63,166 bases of DNA from Paenibacillus alba (GTDB lineage Bacteria; Bacillota; Bacilli; Paenibacillales; NBRC-103111), in NCBI RefSeq assembly GCF_013204855.1, contig NZ_JABMKZ010000043.1:1-63166 (forward strand). Reading direction: 5' to 3'. The translations under genes were made by a program, and so were the position numbers. The stretch's first letter is position 1; the number at the start of each line of letters is the position of its first letter. Below are positions 17,467 through 25,605 of the stretch, in pieces. The notes beneath the pieces are model-generated. The model was not told where the DNA came from, did no database searches, and was given only the letters and a program-made list of their open reading frames with translations.

Positions 17467-18126
17467 ATGAACACATTGAAAAAGCTCGTCTTAGTCATGC
17501 TGTTCGCGTCAATTGGGTTAGGGTATACTGCAAGCCAGTTCAGCCAACCAACTTACGCGGCAGAGGCTGCCTTACAGTTAGGTACTCAAAACGGAGACGT
17601 CTGGGACGCACAGTTTCGTCTAAAAATGTTAGGCTATTATACACAGCCGGTGGATGGCAAATACGGTCCTGTAACGGCCGCGGCTGTTCGTAATTTTCAA
17701 TATAATTATGGCTTAACCGTTGATGGTCTTGTCGGAGCGAATACGTGGCAAAGCTTGCGCAAATACTCCGTAAATCAAGAAGATCTGGACATTCTGGCTA
17801 GAGTGGTCTACAGCGAGGCACGCGGTGAGTCTTACGAAGGACAAGTGGCGGTAGCCGCCGTTGTCATGAATCGCCTGAAGTCGAGTCAGTATGCCAACAC
17901 GATTGAGGGGATTGTTTTTGCCCCAGGAGCGTTCACAGCAGTAAGTGACGGTCAATACTGGCTAACGCCGGATAGCACCGCCTACAAGGCCGCACAGGAC
18001 GCCGTAAAGGGCTGGGACCCGACCAAGGGAGCTACGTTCTACTTCAACCCAGAAACAGCGACTAGCGCTTGGATCTGGTCACGTCCGCAAACCGTGCGGA
18101 TTGGTCATCATATTTTTGCGAAGTAA
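17467..18126 (+). CDS. sleB: SleB-like cell wall hydrolase
   Basis: 219 aa with an N-terminal signal peptide (LKKLVLVMLFASIGLGYTAS; cleavage probably after AYAA-type TYAA, residue ~32). A peptidoglycan-binding domain follows (~38-95: GDVWDAQFRLKMLGYY...DGKYGPVTAAAVRNFQ...VDGLVGANTW), then a Hydrolase_2/SleB catalytic domain (~105-219: LDILARVVYSEARGESYEGQ with the catalytic Glu, VVMNRLKSS, GATFYFNPETA). Spore cortex-lytic transglycosylase family. Sequence cannot separate the germination enzyme SleB from paralogues, and no ypeB partner lies downstream. AGGGGAGATGAAAG precedes the start. Confidence 0.88.
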   Translation: MNTLKKLVLVMLFASIGLGYTASQFSQPTYAAEAALQLGTQNGDVWDAQFRLKMLGYYTQPVDGKYGPVTAAAVRNFQYNYGLTVDGLVGANTWQSLRKYSVNQEDLDILARVVYSEARGESYEGQVAVAAVVMNRLKSSQYANTIEGIVFAPGAFTAVSDGQYWLTPDSTAYKAAQDAVKGWDPTKGATFYFNPETATSAWIWSRPQTVRIGHHIFAK

Positions 18127-18132
18127 TCGATG

Positions 18133-18158
18133 CCGTCAGGGGAATCCTGACGGTTTTT
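18133..18158 (+). terminator. Terminator after sleB-like gene
   Basis: CCGTCAGG-GGAAT-CCTGACGG hairpin followed by TTTTTG, 7 nt past the stop. Confidence 0.92.
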
Positions 18159-18216
18159 GTTTTTGGTTGTACACACGCTGCGCCAGAGCCATTGTTAGCG
18201 GATGCGCAGCTGAGGC

Positions 18217-18440
18217 TCGCGATTTCGAAAAGCCTGCATAAGTGCAGGCATTTTCGATCAAATCGTGTGAAAATAGCAGAATGCCTGCGATTATGCAGGC
18301 TTTTTACTGTTTTCCATCCTAGAATCGAAAAATGGTCTCAAAAGGATGCATAATCGCAGGCTTTTCGCGATTTTTCTTATTTCCAAGACGAAAAGGATGC
18401 ATAATTGCAGGAATTATGCGAAATGTACGGCGGGCCTGAG
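18217..18440 (+). repeat. CCTGC/GCAGG hairpin repeat, copy B
   Basis: About 220 bp containing four palindromic modules: CCTGCATAAGTGCAGG, CCTGCGATTATGCAGG, GATGCATAATCGCAGG and GATGCATAATTGCAGG. It aligns along nearly its whole length with copy C at 30784-31015, including linkers such as TTTTCGATCAAATCGTG and CATCCTAGAAT. Each module can fold as a short stem. Confidence 0.85.
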
Positions 18441-18475
18441 GCAATCTGCCAGTATGAGCAAACTCTAGCTAACCA

Positions 18476-19025
18476 AGACACTCCCAGCTACTCCAGCCAA
18501 TCAAGCCACTTCTAGCTACTCAAGCCACTCTAACCATTCAAGCCACTCTAACCACTCAAGCCACTCTAACCACTCAAGCCACTCTAACCATTCAAGCTAC
18601 TCAAACCACTCAAGCCACTCTAACCACTCATGCTACTCTAACCATTCAAGCCACTCTAACCACTCAAGCCACTCTAACCACTCAAGCCACTCAAACCACT
18701 CTAGCCACTCTAACCATTCAAGCTACTCAAACCACTCTAGCCACTCAAGCCACTCTAACCATTCAAGCTACTCAAACCACTCTAGCCACTCAAGCCACTC
18801 TAACCATTCAAGCTACTCTAACCATTCAAGCTACTCTAACCACTCAAGCCACTCTAACCATTCAAGCTACTCTAACCACTCAACCACTCTAACCATTCAA
18901 GCCACTCTAACCACTCAAGCCACTCTAACCATTCAAGCTACTCAAACCACTCTAGCCACTCAAGCCACTCTAACCATTCAAGCTACTCTAACCATTCAAG
19001 CTACTCAAACCACTCAAGCCACTCC
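18476..19025. repeat. 9-bp minisatellite
   Basis: About 60 head-to-tail copies of a 9-bp unit, consensus ARCYAYTCW (AACCACTCA, AGCCACTCT, AACCATTCA and AGCTACTCA alternate). Larger blocks recur, showing repeated local duplication. The CTCTAACC junctions create stops in one frame and no ribosome site precedes it, so it is probably not coding. Confidence 0.95.
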
Positions 19026-19146
19026 ACGATTAAAGTATGTACAAGCAAAAGAAACATCGATGTAACTCTGCTGCTGCCAGATTTCTTCCAAATAAATGAC
19101 TGTCCCACAAAGGTATCCATGTATGAACAAGTCCCAAACAACATCA

Positions 19147-19193
19147 AAAACGCCTCCAAAAACACTGCGCAAGTGTGGAGGGAGGCGTTTTTT
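19147..19193 (+). terminator. Orphan strong hairpin terminator
   Basis: AAAACGCCTCC (19147-19157) pairs with GGAGGCGTTTT (19180-19190), with an inner ACACT/AGTGT stem, followed by TTTTTT. No gene reads into it from the left; upstream is the minisatellite. It may be a leftover of a lost gene or serve readthrough from sleB. Nothing else was seen in 19026-19297 beyond weak short frames. Confidence 0.7.
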
Positions 19194-19297
19194 GATAGGA
19201 ATAGTGGAAGTTCAAAAATCCAAAATGATTTTTTGGAAAACCATTTTTGTTTTGGTGCAGGCCCTGATTCCACGCCATCGGGGAACCTTCCAAAAAC

Positions 19298-19338
19298 ACA
19301 AAAAAGCTATCCCAGATCTGCAACCTGCCGGATAGCTT
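19298..19338 (-). terminator. Terminator after CDF transporter
   Basis: AAGCTATCC (19304-19312) and GGATAGCTT (19330-19338) form a 9-bp stem; the U-run on the minus strand follows. It lies 9 nt past the CDF stop. Confidence 0.85.
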
Positions 19339-19346
19339 AGCTTTTT

Positions 19347-20246
19347 TCAAACCGATTCTTCATACCAAGGATTCAGATGCACCAGCACCTCATCCACATC
19401 GCTATGAGCGTCTTTGATCTTTTGCTTGATGGCGCGGCTGATATCGTGGCCTTCTTGGATGGTTAAGGTTCCCCGAACGGCCAGCCTTGCATCGACTAAA
19501 ATGTAATGTCCATGCTCCCGTGCCCGCAGTCGATCAATGCGTTTGATCTCCGGCGCAGAGCGGATCAAAGCCGCATACTGCTCAATATGCTCGGGGCTTA
19601 CACTCCGCTCCATGAGAATGTCGAAGGATTCTCTGCCCATTTCATAGGCCAGCTTCAACACAAGAAATGAGACGATGATTCCCGCTACGGGGTCTCCGTA
19701 AGCTAAGATCGCATAGCCGAAATGTTCGCCAATCAAAGCTAAGCCGATACCAACGGATGCGGCAATAGACGCATACACGTCCGCCAGATGGTCGTATGCG
19801 GTAGCGATCAAGCCCTTGCTGTTGCGCTCACGGCCGATACGCATCGTGTAGATGTAAAGGATTTGCTTCCAGATCAGCGAAATAACGGCCGCAACGAAAG
19901 CCATCCAATGCGCGTTGCCAGGCTCTTCAAACAGCGCATGGATGGAGTGATAGCCCATGTAAATGGCCGCTCCGCCGAGAATGATCGCGACAATGAAAGC
20001 TCCGAGCACCTCGGCCTTGCCATGTCCATAGGGATGATCCACATCGGCCGGCTTGGAGGATACTCTCATCGAGCTGTATGCGGTCGCGGAGGCGATCACG
20101 TCTCCCGCGTTATGGATGCCGTCGGCGATCAGCACTTGGCTTTGGAAGAGGAGACCGACGATGATTTTGATGGCGGTAAGCACGACATTGCTGGCAAGGC
20201 TGATCCAGATCGCCAGCATGGAGGCTGCCTTCTTCATACTTGCCAC
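19347..20246 (-). CDS. Cation diffusion facilitator, possibly Mn2+ type
   Basis: 299 aa, GTG start (20246) with AGGAGG 8 nt upstream; the ATG at 20237 is too far from it. Six membrane segments and a C-terminal cytosolic ferredoxin-like domain (~210-295). Family motifs: ADGIHNAGDVIAS in TM2, HPYGHGKAE after it, and ATAYDHLADVYAS in TM5. The metal-site positions read D-x3-N in TM2 and D-x3-D in TM5 rather than the H-x3-D usual for zinc CDFs, a pattern described for manganese exporters. Metal choice is inferred. Its start lies 53 nt past the stop of the iclR-type gene on the same strand. Confidence 0.88.
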   Translation of the reverse strand: MASMKKAASMLAIWISLASNVVLTAIKIIVGLLFQSQVLIADGIHNAGDVIASATAYSSMRVSSKPADVDHPYGHGKAEVLGAFIVAIILGGAAIYMGYHSIHALFEEPGNAHWMAFVAAVISLIWKQILYIYTMRIGRERNSKGLIATAYDHLADVYASIAASVGIGLALIGEHFGYAILAYGDPVAGIIVSFLVLKLAYEMGRESFDILMERSVSPEHIEQYAALIRSAPEIKRIDRLRAREHGHYILVDARLAVRGTLTIQEGHDISRAIKQKIKDAHSDVDEVLVHLNPWYEESV

Positions 20247-20299
20247 ATCCTTTCCCTCCTTCTAGTATGGACCTCCTAGAAGATAAACATCCATCGCCG

Positions 20300-21061
20300 C
20301 TAGCGCAGCATGGTCCCCATCCGCCGCGCCGCCTCCATAATCAGCGGCGCCTGCTCTTGCATAACCTCCAGCGTCAATCGGTTCGCTGGGCCCGAAACCG
20401 CAAGGGCGGCGACCAAGCGGCCGCCTCGATCCAGTACCGGCGCGGACACTGCCGCCGCACCGGGCTCGCGCTCTTCCACGCTCGTGGCGAAGCCAGCGAG
20501 CTTGGTGTCGCTGAGCTGCTGCAGGAACGCCTGCTGATCCAGCCCGGTCGGCCAGTCGGCCGAGGCTAGAAGCTGCTCCTGCAGCGCTGGCTCAGCGAAG
20601 GCGACGAGCACCTTGCTCGAGGCGCCGACGTATAAGGGCATTCGCGCCCCGACAGGGGCTACGCGGCGAATCGCCTGGTTGCTCTGCACCGCTTGGATGC
20701 GCACGCGAAGCAAGCCGTCCTGAACGTACAGCGAGATCGTTTCACCAAGCTGATCGCGCAGCCGTTCCATCTCCGGCAGCAGAATGATGCCGGGGTCTCC
20801 CTCTTTGGAGAGATTGGCGGAGAGCTCCCACAGCCGATAACCAAGTCTGTATTTATCTGTTGCGGCATCCCGCATGATGAACCCCTTGCCCTCCAGTGAG
20901 GCAAGCAGGCGATGGACGGTACTTTTGTGCAGATCAACACGACTTGCAATTTCAGTTAAAGTAAGCTCGGTAGCTCCAGTAAAGCAGAGCATAATATCTA
21001 AAGCGCGCTCAACGGCACGCACGGTTAGCTTGCCATCTTCCATGACGAACACCACTTTCAT
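20300..21061 (-). CDS. IclR family transcriptional regulator
   Basis: 253 aa. Winged HTH at ~10-70 (LTVRAVERALDIMLCF, LTLTEIASRVDLHKSTVHRLLASLEGKGF) and the IclR effector domain at ~80-250 (YVGASSKVLVAFA, GFATSVEEREPGAAAVSAPVLDR). The start is uncertain: ATG at 21061 or at 21043 (MEDGKLTV), neither with a strong ribosome site. A GTTTCA-N5-TGAAAC dyad 46 bp upstream is a likely autoregulatory site and resembles the GAAAC/GTTTC half-sites of KdgR-type IclR proteins. The same dyad sits in the acnA promoter. GC content is higher than that of neighbouring genes. Confidence 0.9.
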   Translation of the reverse strand: MKVVFVMEDGKLTVRAVERALDIMLCFTGATELTLTEIASRVDLHKSTVHRLLASLEGKGFIMRDAATDKYRLGYRLWELSANLSKEGDPGIILLPEMERLRDQLGETISLYVQDGLLRVRIQAVQSNQAIRRVAPVGARMPLYVGASSKVLVAFAEPALQEQLLASADWPTGLDQQAFLQQLSDTKLAGFATSVEEREPGAAAVSAPVLDRGGRLVAALAVSGPANRLTLEVMQEQAPLIMEAARRMGTMLR

Positions 21062-21106
21062 TATACGGATATCTAGGATATGCCAGTCGATCTGAAAAGT
21101 TGATTA

Positions 21107-21123
21107 GTTTCACCATATGAAAC
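21107..21123. promoter_or_regulatory. Dyad upstream of iclR gene
   Basis: GTTTCA (21107-21112), CCATA, TGAAAC (21118-21123): a perfect 6-bp inverted repeat with a 5-nt spacer, identical in arms and spacing to the one in the acnA leader (14436-14452). Confidence 0.7.
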
Positions 21124-21231
21124 CCATTTACATCTAGTATAACCAAACTACCTCTATGCGTAAAGGTCAATCATCTGTTTCTTCTATTGTTACAGTACGG
21201 TTACAGAGGCCTTACAATTGGTGTATCAGCA

Positions 21232-21260
21232 TTGACTTGAAAGCGCATTCAGAATAATAT
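21232..21260 (+). promoter_or_regulatory. Promoter with embedded cre-like dyad
   Basis: TTGACT (21232-21237), 17 bp, TAATAT (21255-21260). The spacer holds TGAAAGCGCATTCA (21238-21251), which differs from the CcpA cre consensus at one position and is a near palindrome. A repressor bound here would block the polymerase. The start of the hydrolase gene is ~115 nt downstream. Confidence 0.5.
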
Positions 21261-21380
21261 TAAGTTAGAAGATTACTTATCAGAATATTTTGTCAATTAA
21301 TCTCAAGATTCATTCTCCCTATGACCTCTTAGAGCAACTGGGATTACTCACACTATTTTATATGGAGGGAGGGTGCCGCG

Positions 21381-22367
21381 ATGTCAACAACATCTCTATC
21401 CCCTGGTTCATTACAACCCACACTGGAGCAGGTCGTTCCGCGACGGCTTTTACGCAAAAAAAAGCTGGTTCTCACTATCCTGATCTCCTTCTTAACCTTA
21501 TGCATGTCTCTGCTGCTTGCCTTTCATGCTTACATTGCTTGGACGCTGGCTCGGCCGCACATCGACCCTCTCCATTCCGATCCAATGAGAGCGGTTGGTC
21601 TTCCTTTCAGCAGTGTAACCTTCCCAAGCTTGAATGGCGCTTCTCAATTAGATGGCTGGTTCATTCCCGCTCAATCGAGCAAAACCATTATTTTCTCTCA
21701 TGGCTACGGCGGCAATCGCGAGGAGTTATGGGTCCCGCTATACAACTTGGCCCGTGAACTTCATCTACAAAATTACAATGTGCTTATGTTTGATTATGGG
21801 TACGTTCATCCTGGCAGTAAGCGCCTGATGACGGGTGGTATTCAAGAGTCTCAGGAACTGCTCGGAGCCATCAATTATGTCAAACAGCTATCCAGCGGTC
21901 CAATCTATATCTGGGGCTTCTCGATGGGAGCAGGCACAGCACTGCAAGCGGCTCTCCAGAACAACACGGATATCTCAGGGATGATTCTGGACAGCACCTT
22001 CTTGCTGAATCCGGATACCCTTTATCACAATATGAAGCAAGTCGTGAACGTTCCTAAATTCCCTTCTCTACCGCTCGTTCGCTTATTTTTCCCATTGCTC
22101 AATGGCGTAAGTTTGCATGAAGTGCCTTACAATAAGGTCACCTCTACCGCTTACCCGATGCCTATCTTCTTCATCCACGGAACCGAGGACTACAAAGCTC
22201 CCTATGAGATGGTAGAAGACATGTTCAAGCAGCAGAAGGCACCCGAATCCAAGCTATGGATCATTCCCAAAGCACAGCACGAGCTTCTTTATCGGGCGGA
22301 ACCAAAAGCCTATATTCGCAAAACGATGAATTTCTTAAATGGTCTTTCAACTGCACCTGTTTACTAA
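21381..22367 (+). CDS. Membrane-anchored alpha/beta hydrolase
   Basis: 328 aa. A basic N-terminus (RRLLRKKK) followed by one membrane segment (~29-55) suggests an N-in, outward-facing enzyme. The hydrolase fold spans ~70-325: oxyanion segment IIFSHGYGGNREE, nucleophile elbow GFSMGAG (Ser), acid-containing FFIHGTEDYKAP and the catalytic His in KAQHELL. Resembles the uncharacterised YqkD/BAAT-like hydrolases of Bacillota; the substrate cannot be named. The start follows GGAGGGAGGGTGCCGCG. Expression may be under catabolite control. Confidence 0.85.
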   Translation: MSTTSLSPGSLQPTLEQVVPRRLLRKKKLVLTILISFLTLCMSLLLAFHAYIAWTLARPHIDPLHSDPMRAVGLPFSSVTFPSLNGASQLDGWFIPAQSSKTIIFSHGYGGNREELWVPLYNLARELHLQNYNVLMFDYGYVHPGSKRLMTGGIQESQELLGAINYVKQLSSGPIYIWGFSMGAGTALQAALQNNTDISGMILDSTFLLNPDTLYHNMKQVVNVPKFPSLPLVRLFFPLLNGVSLHEVPYNKVTSTAYPMPIFFIHGTEDYKAPYEMVEDMFKQQKAPESKLWIIPKAQHELLYRAEPKAYIRKTMNFLNGLSTAPVY

Positions 22368-22439
22368 CGTTGGTATTCCCTCCTCCTATAAAGTCGGCCC
22401 CTTGCAGGGTCGATATTTTTTTGCGCGCTAAATAAAACA

Positions 22440-22466
22440 AAGAACGCTGACAGAGTCAACGTTCTC
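22440..22466 (-). terminator. Terminator after dgt
   Basis: AGAACGCTGAC (22441-22451) and GTCAACGTTCT (22455-22465) pair over 11 bp with one mismatch. The minus-strand tail is T-rich (TTGTTTTATTT). A second short hairpin (22393-22411) follows the hydrolase on the + strand, with a T-run. Confidence 0.8.
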
Positions 22467-22496
22467 TTAACTTCTATGACAGCGATCCGCTGGCAT

Positions 22497-23816
22497 CTAA
22501 TCCATTTCGTAAATCGACCCGGATTTGCTTGCGAACAGCTCGGCGTATACTTTCTCAGCGTAGGCATCTGTCATGCCGGAAATATAGTCCGCAACGAACC
22601 GCGGCCAGCTCCAATTGCCCTTGCGGCGCTCATAGCTGTCAATCCAGTCGGGCGGGATAATCCACTGCCCTTTGTCTTGGTCAATAAAGCTGTCCCATAA
22701 GCGCTCCACGATGATCTCACTGCGCTTCTGCAAGCGCAGCACTCGGAAATCCTTGATCAGGGTGACCCATGCGAGCTTTTTGAGGATTTCCATCGTCCGG
22801 AGCAGATTCATATCCTCCGCTCCGTCTTTGACGAGCGCAACCTTTTTCCAGCCGCGATCCGGATCATCAATGATATCCAGACAGCTGGCGAAGGAGCTCA
22901 CCCAGCGAGCTTTCATCTCTCTGCGGGTCCGCGATTCTTCCCGATTGCATTCTGCAAATATCTGCTCCCATTGCTCCAGATAATCGGACAGCACTTGTCT
23001 GACCATCAGCTCAATATCGACTTGCTCCCATCCGAATTTATGCTTGTTAGGATCATTCAAGATCTCCATAACCAGATGCCGGATCAACCGCTGATCTTCG
23101 AAGAAGGTCGCATTCATTTGAATTTTCCCCGCGCGGATGCCGTCTTCAATATCATGGGTGGAATAGGCGATATCATCGCACAAATCCATCAACTGAGCTT
23201 CCAGCGTGGAGCAGCCCTCCGGCATTTTCCACTCCGCTCTGAGTTCTCGAATGATATCCCACTCTGAGCCATACACACCCTTGAGTCTGGACTCTTCTTC
23301 GATCAGGAAGGGATACTTATTGATGCCCAGAAGCACCGCTGAGGTCAGATCCAGACCACTTTCGCTGCCTGCCCGCTTCTCCAGAAACATCAGGATTCGG
23401 AAGTTTTGGGCATTGCCCTCATATTTCAAGCCATAATCCTTCAGCAGGATATGATTCAGCACTTCTTCCCCTTTGTGCCCAAAAGGAGGGTGTCCAAAAT
23501 CATGGGCGATCGACGCACATTCCACCACCGTAGGGTCGATAATGAGCCCTGGGTGCTCTCTCTTTTGCAGAAACGGATTCGTCCGCTCTAAGCGCTTCGC
23601 CACTTCTCTGGCGATTTGGGCAACTTCCAGCGAATGCGTGAGTCGTGTCCGATAATAATCCCCTGATCCGGCACCGAACACCTGTGACTTCCCTTGCAGC
23701 CGCCGAAAGGTTGGTGATTGGATAAGCCGCGCATAATCCCTTTCAAATTCATCTCGTTCTTCGCTCACTTTAGAGGAAGCGGCCTCACCGGGCCGATATT
23801 TTCGTATGTCATTCAT
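22497..23816 (-). CDS. dgt: dGTP triphosphohydrolase-like HD protein
   Basis: 439 aa HD-superfamily phosphohydrolase. Signature: RRLQGKSQVFGAG, then TRLTHSLEVAQIARE (His of the HD site), ECASIAHDFGHPPFGHKGE (His-Asp pair) and IAYSTHDIEDGI (the later Asp). This order is that of the dGTPase/SAMHD1 group, which hydrolyses dNTPs to nucleoside and triphosphate. Length matches the ~430-450 aa type. The exact nucleotide preference is not visible in sequence. Single gene. Confidence 0.9.
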   Translation of the reverse strand: MNDIRKYRPGEAASSKVSEERDEFERDYARLIQSPTFRRLQGKSQVFGAGSGDYYRTRLTHSLEVAQIAREVAKRLERTNPFLQKREHPGLIIDPTVVECASIAHDFGHPPFGHKGEEVLNHILLKDYGLKYEGNAQNFRILMFLEKRAGSESGLDLTSAVLLGINKYPFLIEEESRLKGVYGSEWDIIRELRAEWKMPEGCSTLEAQLMDLCDDIAYSTHDIEDGIRAGKIQMNATFFEDQRLIRHLVMEILNDPNKHKFGWEQVDIELMVRQVLSDYLEQWEQIFAECNREESRTRREMKARWVSSFASCLDIIDDPDRGWKKVALVKDGAEDMNLLRTMEILKKLAWVTLIKDFRVLRLQKRSEIIVERLWDSFIDQDKGQWIIPPDWIDSYERRKGNWSWPRFVADYISGMTDAYAEKVYAELFASKSGSIYEMD

Positions 23817-23917
23817 AAGCTTGCCTCCCCAAGTGCTCTTTCCTATTCCCCAATAACGTTTATAAAAGAATACTATATCCGTCTACCTTGCAACAAGTCA
23901 TAGCCGTCATTCTTAAC

Positions 23918-23966
23918 AAAAAAAAGGGATGCTGCACAAGACTTTTGTCTCCATGCACATCCCCTT
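23918..23966 (-). terminator. folE terminator
   Basis: AAGGGATG-CTGCAC on one side pairs with GTGCA/CATCCCCTT on the other in a bulged stem. Eight A on the + strand give the U-tract on the minus strand. Confidence 0.8.
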
Positions 23967-23977
23967 GCGCGTACCCT

Positions 23978-24565
23978 TTATTTTAACAAGGACAAAAATT
24001 CTGAGCGAAGCGTTGAATCCGTCCGGAAAGAACCACGAACCGCTGAGGTTATCGTCTGACTGCCATACTTCTTTACACCTCTGGAGCACATACACATATG
24101 TTCTCCCTCCACCACAACCATGACGCCATGCGGCTTCAGCACTTCATCCAGAATGTCGGCAATCTCCGATGTAATTCGCTCCTGCACCTGAAGCTTGCGT
24201 GTAATAACATCCACGAGACGGGCGAATTTGCTTAATCCCGCTACTTTACCGCTAGGCAAGTACCCGACATGCACTTTACCGAAAAAGGGCGCCATATGAT
24301 GCTCACATTGACTGTAGTAAATAATATCTTTAATGATCACGAGCTCTTCGTGCTGCTCATCGAAAGTTACTCCCAGCACATCACGGGGATTCGCCTCATA
24401 ACCGGAAAATATTTCTTCATACATCCGGGTTACGCGGGCAGGTGTGTCAAGCAAACCTTCCCGATCTACATCTTCGCCAATCAGTCTCAAAATCTCCCGA
24501 ACATGCTGCTCAATGAGTTCCCGATTCTCGGAGACTCTCGTATTTTTATACTCGATTGATGCCAT
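23978..24565 (-). CDS. folE: GTP cyclohydrolase I
   Basis: 195 aa from the ATG at 24565 (GGGAGAG upstream); a GTG at 24577 would add four residues. Converts GTP to dihydroneopterin triphosphate for folate/pterin synthesis. Markers: the zinc ligands in YYSQCEHHMAPF and CMCSRG, plus LLDTPARVTRMYEE, GLSKFARLVDV and QVQERIT. Length is standard. It begins 22 nt after an upstream TetR-type gene on the same strand, so the two are co-transcribed. No other folate genes are nearby. Confidence 0.95.
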   Translation of the reverse strand: MASIEYKNTRVSENRELIEQHVREILRLIGEDVDREGLLDTPARVTRMYEEIFSGYEANPRDVLGVTFDEQHEELVIIKDIIYYSQCEHHMAPFFGKVHVGYLPSGKVAGLSKFARLVDVITRKLQVQERITSEIADILDEVLKPHGVMVVVEGEHMCMCSRGVKKYGSQTITSAVRGSFRTDSTLRSEFLSLLK

Positions 24566-24586
24566 CTTCTCTCCCACCTCTTTCTT

Positions 24587-25165
24587 CTATCCCATACAAA
24601 TGGTCAGAACCTTGATACTGTCGCGCATTGCTCTGCTGTCTTTGTGCGCTTTGGTGAGCAGCATTCCGCCTTGTAGCAGCGAGACGATCGGTGTCGCCAA
24701 CTCTACGGGGGTTAGCCCCTGTAGAGAGAGCTCACCTCGCTTACGCCCATCCTGCAAGCAAGATTCGACCTCAGCCTCCATCTCGCTGAAAAAACGGCTC
24801 AGCGGCTTACGCAGCTCTTCTGAGCTGTCACTAAGCTCCAGAGCTAGATTGCCGAAGAAGCAGCCCTTCCGACAAGCATGCTCTTCGCAGAAGCTCAGCA
24901 TCCTTTCGAACAAGCCGAGCACCCGCTGCTTCGGTGATAAATCCGCATTGCCGAGGCTTGGCTCCAGAACGGCTTGCCGCATCTCCTGAATCTTGCGTTC
25001 AATCACCTTAAGACCCAGCTCTTCTTTACTTTTGAAATGATAATAAAAATTACTTTTACAAACCCCGCTGCTCGACAAAATATCTTCCAGTCCCGTCCCT
25101 TGGAAGCCATGGTCATGAAACAGATCCATCGCTGCCTCCAAGATGCGGTCTTTGTTGCTTGCCAT
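24587..25165 (-). CDS. TetR/AcrR family regulator (YfiR/CmtR-like)
   Basis: 192 aa, GAGGTGG before the ATG. HTH at ~7-50 (RILEAAMDLFHDHGFQGTGL, ILSSSGVCKSNFYYHFKSKEE). The C-terminal domain starts with a cysteine-bearing CRKGCFFGNLALELSD segment seen in a subgroup of TetR regulators that respond to electrophiles or aromatic compounds. Ligand unknown. Co-directional with folE, which is unusual for a TetR gene. Upstream, GGTATG-N12-CATACC (25191-25214) is a candidate operator. Confidence 0.88.
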   Translation of the reverse strand: MASNKDRILEAAMDLFHDHGFQGTGLEDILSSSGVCKSNFYYHFKSKEELGLKVIERKIQEMRQAVLEPSLGNADLSPKQRVLGLFERMLSFCEEHACRKGCFFGNLALELSDSSEELRKPLSRFFSEMEAEVESCLQDGRKRGELSLQGLTPVELATPIVSLLQGGMLLTKAHKDSRAMRDSIKVLTICMG

Positions 25166-25190
25166 CGAATAGCCACCTCTGAATAGTACC

Positions 25191-25214
25191 GGTATGTCCT
25201 ATAGCTTTCATACC
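25191..25214. promoter_or_regulatory. Inverted repeat upstream of tetR-folE
   Basis: GGTATG (25191-25196), 12 nt, CATACC (25209-25214), about 26-49 bp in front of the tetR start. It may be an autoregulatory operator; no second copy was found for comparison. Confidence 0.4.
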
Positions 25215-25227
25215 TGACCATAATAGG

Positions 25228-25274
25228 AAGGGCTCATGCTGTCAGCCGTTTGTACGGTGGACAGCACAGCCCCT
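25228..25274 (-). terminator. Hairpin between yneF and tetR-folE
   Basis: GGGCT-CAT-GCTGTC pairs with GACAGC-ACA-GCCCC in a long stem just past the yneF stop. The U-tract is weak, so termination efficiency is uncertain. Confidence 0.5.
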
Positions 25275-25301
25275 GAGAAGGGTTCTCTTACACCCTGCGT
25301 A

Positions 25302-25511
25302 TTATTTCCACTTTTGGTTTTTCATCATTTGCTGCGCTTTGCTCAATTGCTGCTTATTCATGTTGTAGCCCATTTGCTTTGCCATTTTGGCCAGCATTTC
25401 GGGATTGTTTTGCATCGATTCCAGCTGTCTTTTTAAATAGAATACACCGATGAAAAACCCGCCGACTAAGCCCACAATCAACGTGAGAATAGGTATAAGA
25501 TAACTCCACAT
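25302..25511 (-). CDS. yneF: YneF family (UPF0154) membrane protein
   Basis: 69 aa from the ATG at 25511 (GGGGGC upstream). A much longer in-frame extension upstream overlaps the HD-GYP gene and is not used. One N-terminal membrane helix (~3-25, LIPILTLIVGLVGGFFIGVF) with a GG-rich face, then a basic helical tail with NPEMLAKMAKQMGYN and QLSKAQQMMKNQK. Size and layout match Bacillus YneF (72 aa). The function of the family is unknown. Stop of HD-GYP gene lies 94 nt upstream. Confidence 0.88.
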   Translation of the reverse strand: MWSYLIPILTLIVGLVGGFFIGVFYLKRQLESMQNNPEMLAKMAKQMGYNMNKQQLSKAQQMMKNQKWK

Positions 25512-25605
25512 CGTGAATGCCCCCTGCTTGTACAAATTGGTATGGATTGCTTGCTTTATCATATCATTTCTGTTCATCTGTTTACAAATAGGATACCCGC
25601 CCAGA

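Noticed and set aside
19119..19340. 73-codon + strand frame after the minisatellite
   Set aside because: Runs through two terminator hairpins and has no ribosome site.
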